From Brevundimonas sp. UBA5713 (GTDB taxonomy: Bacteria > Pseudomonadota > Alphaproteobacteria > Caulobacterales > Caulobacteraceae), in assembly GCF_002419815.1 (NCBI RefSeq), contig NZ_DIGV01000043.1, positions 1 through 64,000 of the forward strand: DNA of 64,000 bases. Direction: 5' to 3'. Of this stretch, positions 7,908 through 15,694 are shown piece by piece. Position 1 is the first letter of the stretch, and every line of letters begins with the position of its first letter. The translations under genes were made by a program, and so were the position numbers. The notes under the pieces were generated by a model. That model was not told the origin of the DNA. It saw nothing but the letters and a program-made list of their open reading frames with translations, and ran no database searches.

Positions 7908-9320
7908 TCAGGTTCCGGGGGGAACCACGCGGGTCTGGTTGCGCTGCTGGTTGCGGCGCTCGGCATCCAGAATGTCCTGCTCGGAAGCGCCGGACGCCAG
8001 CACGATGTCGGTGGCACGGCGCCATTCGATGGTGTTGCGGTCCAGCATGTCACGGGCGCGCATAGCGAACTGGTTGGCCTGTTGCGGCTGGTTCAGGGCG
8101 AACCAGTATTCGGCAGAGGCCAGTCGCGCTTCGCCTTCCTTGCCCTGGGTGGCATAGGCCTGACTGAGCAGGCGCCAGCCCATGGTGTTGTTGTCCTCGC
8201 GGGCGAGGGCGAACTTCAGTTCCGTTTCGGCCTTGGCCACCAGTTCGGGGTCACCCGTTTCCAGCATGGCATGGGCCAGATTGATGCGCAGCAGGGGAGC
8301 TGTCGGCATCAGCTGGACCGCGCGGCTGTGGGCGTCGATGGCGTCCTGCGGGCGACCTTCCTCAAAGATGATCTGGCCGCGCAGCTCCCACAGATAGGCG
8401 TTCTCCGGCTGCTCGGCCAAAAGCTCGTCGACGGCGGTCAGGGCGCGTTCGGTCTGGCCGCTGCGATACCAGGCAATCGCGCGGGCATAGCGGGCCGGAT
8501 AGCTGGTGTCCGAAGACGGATATTCGCGCAGGGTGGTGTTCGGATGCTGCATGAAGCCGCGGATCTTGGCGACCACCAGCGCATGCTCGGCCTGACGCTC
8601 TTCGCTGTCGCGCTTTCCATAGTTGGAGGCGCGCTCAACGGGGCCGCGCAGGGCTTCAATCCGCTGGGCCGACAAGGGGTGGCTGCGGAAATAGGGGAAG
8701 CGGCGGGCGTCGGAAAACACTTCCTGCGCGCGGAAATTCTCGAAGAACTCGACCAGACCGCGACCGGATTCACCGGCCCGTTCAAGCGCGCGCGCGCCGG
8801 TGATGTCGGCCTCGCCCTCTTGGGATTGCATGTAACGTAGCGCGCCCAGTGTGCCAAAATACTGGCTGGACGCCAGCAACGCCGCCCCTGCATCCGGCGC
8901 GCCCGCCAGCACGGCCAGAGCCCCCAGCGCCATGCTCATAATCATGGGCTGGCGACCGGCATTCATGGCCCCGTCGCGTAAGGTGTGGCGGTTTTTGATG
9001 TGACCGGCTTCGTGCGCGATTACGCCCAGAAGCTGGTTTGCGGACTTGGTTTCGAGGATCAGGCCTGTGTTCAGGCCCATGATCCGGCCACGTGTCGCAA
9101 ACGCGTTCAGGCTTTCGTCATTGACGAGCAGGATTTCGACTTCTTCCGGATTCAGACCCATCGCTTCCAGCGTAGGGGCCGACCAGTCGTCGATAATGGC
9201 CTCGATCTCGGTGTCGCGGATCAGGCTTTGGGCCGAAGCGGGAAGGGCGGCCACCAAGACGGCAGCCGCCGCTGTCCCTGCAAGCAGCAAGCGCGGGATA
9301 ACAGAGGAAAACCGGATCAT
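7908..9320 (-). CDS. M48-family zinc metalloprotease with TPR-like C terminus
   Basis: A 470-residue exported protease related to BepA/YfgC, which handles misassembled outer-membrane proteins. A signal peptide (about 1-30, ending ALPASA-Q) is followed by the M48 domain with HEAGH (zinc ligands and catalytic Glu, in IAHEAGHIKNRHT) and the third-ligand segment SQEGEADITGARAL. The C-terminal half (about 270-450) has TPR-like helical repeats. It is 54 bp from the rne stop and upstream of the DsbA-like gene; the pairing with a periplasmic thiol protein suggests an envelope quality-control unit (inference). Confidence 0.93.
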   Translation of the reverse strand: MIRFSSVIPRLLLAGTAAAAVLVAALPASAQSLIRDTEIEAIIDDWSAPTLEAMGLNPEEVEILLVNDESLNAFATRGRIMGLNTGLILETKSANQLLGVIAHEAGHIKNRHTLRDGAMNAGRQPMIMSMALGALAVLAGAPDAGAALLASSQYFGTLGALRYMQSQEGEADITGARALERAGESGRGLVEFFENFRAQEVFSDARRFPYFRSHPLSAQRIEALRGPVERASNYGKRDSEERQAEHALVVAKIRGFMQHPNTTLREYPSSDTSYPARYARAIAWYRSGQTERALTAVDELLAEQPENAYLWELRGQIIFEEGRPQDAIDAHSRAVQLMPTAPLLRINLAHAMLETGDPELVAKAETELKFALAREDNNTMGWRLLSQAYATQGKEGEARLASAEYWFALNQPQQANQFAMRARDMLDRNTIEWRRATDIVLASGASEQDILDAERRNQQRNQTRVVPPGT

Positions 9321-9374
9321 GGCGAACTCCAGAGCGACGGTCTCCCTACTGTTGTCACGTCAAATCATGGCCGA

Positions 9375-12152
9375 TCAACGGCGCCACCAGCCGCGTTTCG
9401 GCTTGGCAGGCGGATCGATGATCTGGTTCGGATCATTGGCGATGATTTCGCCAATGTCGACCGGAGCCATTGTCACAGCCGCGTCAACGTCGGCCACCGC
9501 TTCGGCTTCGATCGGCTCCACTTGCGTGGCCTTTTCGATCGCTTGCTCGATCTTGTGAGCTTGCGCAGGCGTCACGTCCAGCTTGGCCGGCTTACGGGCC
9601 GAAATGGCGGCGCGGGTGTCGTCCGTGATCGGGGCGACAAAGGCCGGCTGTTCGTCCGCTGCCGGATCAGCCACGACCGGAGCAGAAACGACCTCGGCCT
9701 CGACCTCGACCGAGGCGGCGACAGGCGCGGGGGCTTCGGTCAATCCGGCAGAGGCTTCCTCGCCACCCGTGGCGCGGGTCTTGCGACGGACGCGGCGACG
9801 CTTCGGCTCTTCGGTTTGGACAACCGGTGCGGTTTCAACCCCGGTGTCCGCCTCGGCCACAACTGCCGGAGCCTCTTCGTCGGCGATCACCGTAGCGATC
9901 GGCAGATCAGGATTGCCCTCGACCGGCAGGCCTTCGTTGATAGCGCGATCCTCGACTTTTTCCTCATGGCTCAGACCGTTCTGGTCGCGGTTGCGACCAC
10001 GGCCACGGCCACGACGGCGGCGCGAACGACGGCCATTGGCCTCGTCCTGCACCTCGGCCAGCGGGGTGTCGGTACCTTCGACGGTATCCATCGGTGCCGC
10101 GTCGCGGGCAGGGCGCTCGGCACGCTCGGCGCGTTCCGGACGCTGCGGGTTCAGCGGGTCGAACCAGACGTAAGGATCGTCCAGCGACGGGGTGCGACCA
10201 CGCACCCAGGTGTAGACGTCACGATCACCGTCCTCGCGGCTGCGGCGACCACCACGGCGGCCGCGGCGGCGACGGCCACCACGGCTGTCGTCGTCTTCGT
10301 CATCCGACGAGGCTTCAACCTCGTCGTCACGACGGCCACCGCGACGGCGACGGCGACGACGGCCACGGCCATCTTCGTCACGCTCTGCGCGCTCGCCGTC
10401 TTCTTCTTCGTCATCCGAGGCGGTTTCGGTCTCGACGATGTCGTCGTCCTCGTCCTCGTCCTCTTCGTCGTCGAAGATAGCGTTATCGTCGATGCCGTCA
10501 TCCAGTTCCGACAGGTCGATCTGGGTGTTCGGAGCCACGAAGTCTTCGTTGGTCTCGGTACGGTCGATGTGGTGCTCGCCTTGTGCCAGCGAGTCATCGA
10601 TCTGGATGATGACCTTCAGGCCGCGCGTGGCTTCCAGACGCTGCAGATAGTCGCGCTTGTGGTTCAGAATATACAGGGCCACAGCCGAGGTGACGCGCAG
10701 GGTGATGCAGCCTGCACCATTCTTGCCCGCGTCGATTTCAACAGCGCGCAGTGTGGTCAGGGCCGCCGATTCTGCCGAGCGGATGCGACCCGCGCCCTGA
10801 CAGCACTGACAAACCTCGGTCGCGCCTTCGATCACGCCCAGACGACGACGCTGGCGGCTGATTTCCATCAGGCCAAACGGCGAGATCTTGCCCATCTGGA
10901 TGCGGGCGCGGTCCTTGGACAAGGCGTCCTTCAGGCATTTTTCGACGGCGCGGTTGTTCTTGGCTTCATCCATATCGATGAAGTCGATCACCACCAGACC
11001 GGCCAAGTCGCGCAGGCGCAACTGGCGGGCGGCTTCTACAGCGGCCTCAATATTGGTTTTGACAGCGGTCTGCTCGACGTTGCGCTCCTTGGTCGAGCGA
11101 CCGGAGTTGACGTCGATCGCCACCAGAGCCTCGGTCTGGTTGATCACCAGATAGCCGCCCGATTTCAGCGGCACGACCGGCTGGTGAATCTGGGTCAGTA
11201 CTTCCTCGATGCCATTGGCCGCAAACAGCGGGCGGGCACCTTGGTACAGGTGGATCTTCTTGGCTTGCGAAGGCATCAGCACGCGCATGAAGTCACGCGC
11301 CTGCTTGAAGCCTTCCAGACCTTCGACCTGAATGCCGTCAAAGTCCTTGTCGTACATGTCGCGCACGGCGCGGCGGACAAGGTTTTCTTCTTCGTAGATG
11401 ACCGCAGGGGCGTTCGACTTGAGCGTGGTTTCGCGGATGGTCGCCCACAGACGCAGCAGATATTCGTAGTCGCGCTTGATCTCGGCGCGGGTGCGCTTGG
11501 CACCGGCGGTACGGATGATCAGGCCCATGCCTTCAGGCACCTTGAGCGCTGCGGCAGCGGCTTTCAGGCGACGACGGTCGGTCGTGTTGGTGATCTTGCG
11601 CGAAATGCCGCCGCCCTTGCCGGTGTTCGGCATCAGCACGCAATAACGGCCTGCCAGCGACAGCCAGGTGGTCAGGGCTGCGCCCTTGGCACCGCGCTCG
11701 TCCTTGACGACCTGCACCAGCAGAACCTGACGGCGCTTGATGACGTCCTGAATCTTGTAGCGACGCATCAGGCGGCGCTTCAGGCGCTCCTCGTCGGCCA
11801 GACGGCCTTCGGCGTCGGCTTCATCATCACCGCTGTCGCGGGCCAGATCGTCATCTTCATCCTCGTCGTCGTGCGCTTCGGCCATGATGGCTTCGCGGTC
11901 GGCGACCGGAATTTGATAGTAGTCGGGATGGATCTCGTTGAAGGCGAGGAAACCGTGGCGGTTTCCACCGTATTCAACAAAGGCCGCCTGAAGGCTGGGT
12001 TCGACCCGGGTTACCTTGGCGAGATAGATGTTGCCGCGAAGCTGGCGACGGGCGCGGGATTCAAAGTCGAATTCCTCAACCTGGCGGCCGTCCACGATAG
12101 CGACGCGCGTTTCTTCCGCGTGCGCCGCATCGATCAACATGGTTTTTGACAT
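9375..12152 (-). CDS. rne: Ribonuclease E
   Basis: A 925-residue RNase E, the main mRNA-decay and rRNA/tRNA-processing endonuclease and degradosome scaffold. The N-terminal half has an S1 domain broken by a highly acidic insertion (about 95-120, with a run of Asp/Glu), the RNase E/G catalytic core with metal-binding aspartates in VAIDVNSGRST and VVIDFIDMDEAKNN, and the zinc-link CQCCQGAG. The C-terminal half is disordered, with alternating acidic and Arg-rich blocks. It ends in KRGWWRR, the short motif that binds PNPase in Caulobacter RNase E. A leader with several hairpins precedes it. Confidence 0.97.
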   Translation of the reverse strand: MSKTMLIDAAHAEETRVAIVDGRQVEEFDFESRARRQLRGNIYLAKVTRVEPSLQAAFVEYGGNRHGFLAFNEIHPDYYQIPVADREAIMAEAHDDEDEDDDLARDSGDDEADAEGRLADEERLKRRLMRRYKIQDVIKRRQVLLVQVVKDERGAKGAALTTWLSLAGRYCVLMPNTGKGGGISRKITNTTDRRRLKAAAAALKVPEGMGLIIRTAGAKRTRAEIKRDYEYLLRLWATIRETTLKSNAPAVIYEEENLVRRAVRDMYDKDFDGIQVEGLEGFKQARDFMRVLMPSQAKKIHLYQGARPLFAANGIEEVLTQIHQPVVPLKSGGYLVINQTEALVAIDVNSGRSTKERNVEQTAVKTNIEAAVEAARQLRLRDLAGLVVIDFIDMDEAKNNRAVEKCLKDALSKDRARIQMGKISPFGLMEISRQRRRLGVIEGATEVCQCCQGAGRIRSAESAALTTLRAVEIDAGKNGAGCITLRVTSAVALYILNHKRDYLQRLEATRGLKVIIQIDDSLAQGEHHIDRTETNEDFVAPNTQIDLSELDDGIDDNAIFDDEEDEDEDDDIVETETASDDEEEDGERAERDEDGRGRRRRRRRGGRRDDEVEASSDDEDDDSRGGRRRRGRRGGRRSREDGDRDVYTWVRGRTPSLDDPYVWFDPLNPQRPERAERAERPARDAAPMDTVEGTDTPLAEVQDEANGRRSRRRRGRGRGRNRDQNGLSHEEKVEDRAINEGLPVEGNPDLPIATVIADEEAPAVVAEADTGVETAPVVQTEEPKRRRVRRKTRATGGEEASAGLTEAPAPVAASVEVEAEVVSAPVVADPAADEQPAFVAPITDDTRAAISARKPAKLDVTPAQAHKIEQAIEKATQVEPIEAEAVADVDAAVTMAPVDIGEIIANDPNQIIDPPAKPKRGWWRR

Positions 12153-12630
12153 GTAGAGTCTCTCTCTGGCGCGCCAGCGCAGGCCCGGCGAGAAGTCTCT
12201 CGCGGGGGTGTCCCGTTAATGGGGAAGCGGCTCGCCGAATGGGATGAAGGGCAGCAACGCGCGACTGATCCTCGCTGAACGCAAGGGCGGCAGTGATCTG
12301 CCGGTCAGTATCGCAGGCGTATAGGCCCATAAGGTTCTGTCGGTCCGGGGTCTGGTCGCGCCATATGACTGGCTGCGGCCCAAACCCTTAAAACTTAAGG
12401 ACTTCCGAGTTGTCGGACGCCCTCAAGAATAGGGTGAAAACGTAGTGCTACGCCGCGGGGAGGGCGTGCCCGACGCCACACAGGGGCGTAGGCGCGATCA
12501 GTCGCGGTCACTGAATAATAGGCGCCATTTGGACAAAATGCAAAACGAATGCGTTTGCGACGGCATTTACCAATTCGTTAATGTCCGTTGATAGTTTCGA
12601 ACCTCGATAATGCAAGGAGTGTGCGCGTCG
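12153..12630. promoter_or_regulatory. 478-bp divergent region: rne leader and amidase promoter region
   Basis: This is the longest gene-free stretch of the window. On the minus strand it should carry the rne promoter and 5' leader. Short inverted repeats lie at 12188-12203 (GCGAGA-AGTC-TCTCGC), 12211-12225 (TCCC...GGGA) and 12288-12303 (CGGCAG-TGAT-CTGCCG), plus a dyad around CCTTAA-AAC-TTAAGG near 12386-12400. E. coli rne is autoregulated through leader hairpins; the same here is inference. The right part is more AT-rich and should hold the amidase promoter. No open frame with protein character was seen. Confidence 0.5.
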
Positions 12631-13836
12631 ATGCGCGTTCTGTGGCGTGAAGGACCTGCCCGTTGGGGGCTGCGTGGATGGGCGATGACCGTTTTGTCGG
12701 GCATGGTCATGACCGCGGCTGTCGTGATGGCGGGTGGTTTGGCCTTCGGGTCGGACGTTCAGGTCATGGGAATCCGCTTTGGCGGGGACGCAGAGCGTAC
12801 ACGGGTGGTGATCGATCTGGGGCGCGACACGCGTGGTCGCGTCATCAGTGACGGCTCGACCGGTCAGGTTGCTGTTGCGCTGTCAAATGTGACGCCGCCT
12901 GCGGGCATGGCCGGAAATGGTCGTGGTCTGGTGCGGGCCTATGAGATGGACGGTGGATCGGGCGGGGCGCAGATCAAGCTGCAACTGGCCAAGTCCGCCG
13001 AGATCGAGCGCCGCTTCCTGCTTCCTCCCGGTGACGGGGTGCCGCACTATCGCTATGTGATCGACCTGAAATCGACCGGCGCTGCGGCGATTCCGGCCAC
13101 GGTGGCCGCGCGTTCGACCCCGCGTGCCGAAAAGCCGCTGATCGTGATCGATGCCGGTCACGGCGGGCGCGATCCGGGGGCGCAAGGCTCTTCGGGTTGG
13201 GAAAAGAACATCACCCTGGCCGCAGCGCGTGACCTGAAGGCGGCGCTGGAACGCACCGGCCGCTATCGCGTGCGTCTTACGCGAGACAGCGATGTGTATG
13301 TGGCGCACAACCGCCGCGTCCAGATTGCGCGTGATGCGGGGGCCGACCTGTTTATCTCGCTGCACGCCGATGCGGGCAGCAATCCGTCCTTGCGCGGGGC
13401 TAGCGTTTATACCCTTTCAGAGCAGGGCGCAGGCCGCGCGGTGCGCGAGTTTACGCGTGATGACGACTGGCAGCGCAATCTGCGTCTGCCGGGCCGTGAT
13501 GCCTCGGTCGACCGCATCCTTCTGGATATGACCCAACGCGCGACACAGAACCGTTCGGCGCAATTTGCTCGTGTGCTGCTAACCCACATTCAGGCCGCAG
13601 ATCACCCGACCCTGAACCACAGCCACCGCGCGGCGGGTCTGGCTGTGCTGCTGGCCCCCGACGTTCCGGCCGTCTTGCTGGAAATGGGTTTCATCACCAA
13701 TGCCGATGATGAGCGCCTTCTGACCGATGAGCGGTCGCGTCGTCGTCTGATGCGTTCGGTGGCCGAAAGCATCGACCGTTACTTCCGCGAACCGTCGGCC
13801 CCGATACAGGTGGCCGATCAGGGCGGGCAGGGCTGA
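12631..13836 (+). CDS. N-acetylmuramoyl-L-alanine amidase (AmiC type)
   Basis: A 401-residue exported amidase that cuts the amide bond between MurNAc and the stem peptide in cell separation. A signal/anchor segment (about 14-40) is followed by an AMIN domain (about 42-150) that targets peptidoglycan or the division site. The Amidase_3 domain has zinc and catalytic residues in IDAGHGGRDPG, WEKNITLAAA, FISLHADAG and VPAVLLEMGFITN. The start at 12631 is preferred over ATG 12610 because AAGGAGT lies 10 nt before it. It ends at a bidirectional terminator. Confidence 0.95.
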   Translation: MRVLWREGPARWGLRGWAMTVLSGMVMTAAVVMAGGLAFGSDVQVMGIRFGGDAERTRVVIDLGRDTRGRVISDGSTGQVAVALSNVTPPAGMAGNGRGLVRAYEMDGGSGGAQIKLQLAKSAEIERRFLLPPGDGVPHYRYVIDLKSTGAAAIPATVAARSTPRAEKPLIVIDAGHGGRDPGAQGSSGWEKNITLAAARDLKAALERTGRYRVRLTRDSDVYVAHNRRVQIARDAGADLFISLHADAGSNPSLRGASVYTLSEQGAGRAVREFTRDDDWQRNLRLPGRDASVDRILLDMTQRATQNRSAQFARVLLTHIQAADHPTLNHSHRAAGLAVLLAPDVPAVLLEMGFITNADDERLLTDERSRRRLMRSVAESIDRYFREPSAPIQVADQGGQG

Positions 13837-13862
13837 GGCCAGCCAAGCGGATAACACCAAAC

Positions 13863-13895
13863 AAAAGCCCCGCAGGTCTGACCTGCGGAGCTTTG
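13863..13895. terminator. Bidirectional terminator between amidase and NYN genes
   Basis: A perfect inverted repeat CCGCAGGTC-T-GACCTGCGG is extended by AAAGC / GCTTT on the flanks. T-runs are present for both directions. It separates the convergent amidase and NYN-domain genes. Confidence 0.8.
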
Positions 13896-13913
13896 TCTTT
13901 AATGCGCTGCCGA

Positions 13914-14462
13914 TCAGAAACGTTCGCGAGCGACCGGAGCCTTGGGCTTGCTGAACTCGTTCATCACGTCGGCCAGTTCGATAAAGGCGTCGGCCTGACG
14001 GCGCAGGTCGTCGCTGATTTGCGGCGGCTGGCTCTTGGTGGTGGATACGACGGTCACGCGCACACCCTTGGACTGGACGGCCTGGACCAGACGGCGGAAG
14101 TCACCATCACCCGAGAACAGCACCACTTCGTCGAGATGAGGAGCCAGCTCCATCATGTCGACGGCGATTTCGATATCCATATTGCCCTTGGTGCGTGTGT
14201 GGCCTTGGGCATCGGTAAAGCGGCGAACCGGCTTGGTGTTCACGGTGAAGCCGTTGTAGTCCAGCCAATCGACCAGCGGACGGACCGGAGAGAACTCCTC
14301 GCCCTCGACGATGGCGGTGTAATAATAGGCGCGGATCAGACGGCCTTTGCTGCCAAAAAATTCTGACAGCTTGCGGAAGTCCAGATCGACGTTGAGGGCG
14401 CGCGCGGCCGAATAGAGGTTTGCACCGTCAATAAAGAGTGCAATGCGATCGCTGGAAGGCAT
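13914..14462 (-). CDS. NYN (PIN-like) domain protein, LabA/DUF88 family
   Basis: A 182-residue protein of the NYN/LabA family, predicted metal-dependent RNA nucleases. The PIN-fold acid positions are visible as IALFIDGANLY (first Asp), GNMDIEIAVDMM (second set) and VVLFSGDGDFRRLV (SGDGDF, the family signature). No membrane segment is present. The substrate is unknown. It is divergent from folK with 31 bp between starts, so the two may share a promoter region. Confidence 0.9.
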   Translation of the reverse strand: MPSSDRIALFIDGANLYSAARALNVDLDFRKLSEFFGSKGRLIRAYYYTAIVEGEEFSPVRPLVDWLDYNGFTVNTKPVRRFTDAQGHTRTKGNMDIEIAVDMMELAPHLDEVVLFSGDGDFRRLVQAVQSKGVRVTVVSTTKSQPPQISDDLRRQADAFIELADVMNEFSKPKAPVARERF

Positions 14463-14493
14463 GAATTATGTGTCCCAATAAGGTTCTTAAGTG

Positions 14494-15027
14494 ATGGCTA
14501 TGCCAAACAAACCCGTCGCAAATGATTTGGTTCGGGATGAGGCAGTCATCGTCGCACTTGGGGCCAATGACAAGGGAAAACGCGACAGCTGCCTGTCGGG
14601 ATTGGAAGCGGCTGTGGCGGCTCTGAAGGCCGCGGGACTGGAAATTCTGGGCCAGTCGTCGTGGTGGCAGTCCGCCGCGTGGCCTGATCCGAACGATCCG
14701 CCGTTCCTCAACGGTGTCGTTGTGGTGAACACGGATCTGTCTCCCAAGGCGTTGATGGCCGAGCTGTCGCGGATCGAGGATGAACTGGGTAGGGTGCGCT
14801 CTGTGCGTAATGCGCCGCGCACGCTGGACCTCGATCTGATCGCCTATGGGCGGGTGGCCGGAGACCTAGACGGGCTGTACCTGCCGCATCCGCGTGCCGC
14901 CGAGCGGTTGTTTGTGATGGGGCCCTTGGCCGAGGTTATGCCCGACTGGGTACATCCGGTGCTGAATCGCCCTGCAGAGGCTTTGGCCCGCGGGGCGACC
15001 GTGGGGGTAGACGCGCGGCCTCTTTAA
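14494..15027 (+). CDS. folK: 2-amino-4-hydroxy-6-hydroxymethyldihydropteridine pyrophosphokinase
   Basis: A 177-residue HPPK, which transfers pyrophosphate from ATP to 6-hydroxymethyl-dihydropterin in folate synthesis. Signatures are VALGANDKGKRD (usually SLGSN in the family), the PFLNGVV substrate strand, and RNAPRTLDLDLIAYG, with the metal-binding DLDL. Possible starts are GTG 14491, ATG 14494 and ATG 14500; 14494 is chosen. folP and folB are not nearby. rpoZ follows after 143 bp. Confidence 0.93.
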   Translation: MAMPNKPVANDLVRDEAVIVALGANDKGKRDSCLSGLEAAVAALKAAGLEILGQSSWWQSAAWPDPNDPPFLNGVVVVNTDLSPKALMAELSRIEDELGRVRSVRNAPRTLDLDLIAYGRVAGDLDGLYLPHPRAAERLFVMGPLAEVMPDWVHPVLNRPAEALARGATVGVDARPL

Positions 15028-15170
15028 AATCACAGGGTTACGGCGGGTGGTTTTCGTGCATTTCACGAGGGCGCTGTGCCAATAATGCCGCCGAAAATGC
15101 CATGTTGGCGTTGCACAATCGGCGTCAAATCTATATTTTGTGCTGTTCTCCCTGTCGCCTGAGGAATTTC

Positions 15171-15530
15171 ATGGCCCGCGTCACTGTCGAAGACTGCATC
15201 GAAAAGGTGCCGAACCGCTTTGGTCTGGTTCTGCTGGCTGGTCACCGCGCCCGTAGCATCGCCAATGGTGCGCCGCTGACCCTCGATCGGGACAACGATA
15301 AGAACCCGGTCGTGGCCCTGCGTGAACTGGCTGAAGAAACCGTCAAGCCGGACGAGCTGAGCGAAAACATCATCACCACCCTGCAGCGCGTCGACGAACG
15401 CACCGAGGCTGAGGATGAAGCCGAAGTGGTCGCCCTGCTGGCCGAGCCGCAGCACATGAACATGGCTGAGGCTGAACTGATCCGCGCGCTGCAAAGCGAC
15501 CGCGATGGTGGCCAGGAGGAACGCTACTGA
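15171..15530 (+). CDS. rpoZ: RNA polymerase omega subunit
   Basis: A 119-residue omega subunit, which helps assembly of RNA polymerase and forms part of the ppGpp site in proteobacteria. The N-terminal MARVTVEDCIEKVPNRFGLV and the DNDKNPVVALRELAE segment are typical, and the acidic C-terminal extension is the alphaproteobacterial form. GAGGAA lies 5 nt before the ATG. The next gene is the ppGpp synthetase/hydrolase, the usual rpoZ-spoT order. Confidence 0.96.
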   Translation: MARVTVEDCIEKVPNRFGLVLLAGHRARSIANGAPLTLDRDNDKNPVVALRELAEETVKPDELSENIITTLQRVDERTEAEDEAEVVALLAEPQHMNMAEAELIRALQSDRDGGQEERY

Positions 15531-15694
15531 CGGCACAGCCTGTCACTGGCGTCACCATCATCCCGGCGCGGCCCTCGGCGGACACGCCGAAGTCTGATTC
15601 GTCCGGACAAAAGATTGCAACGGCGTCGACCCCTCACGGGGCGGCGCCGTTGGCATCTGCGGCTTCCGGCCCCGGTGGGCGCCGCACTCCGGTC

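Noticed and set aside
8985..12149. 1054-codon open frame on the plus strand opposite rne
   Set aside because: It mirrors the rne coding frame in high-GC DNA; its product is a repetitive low-complexity sequence without domains, while the minus strand encodes a complete RNase E.
12380..12405. CtrA-type binding site (TTAA repeats) before rne
   Set aside because: The spacing between the two TTAA halves is 3 bp instead of the 7 bp of a CtrA box.
12590..12606. T-arm-like GTTTCGAACC suggesting a tRNA
   Set aside because: No acceptor stem, anticodon arm or CCA around it.
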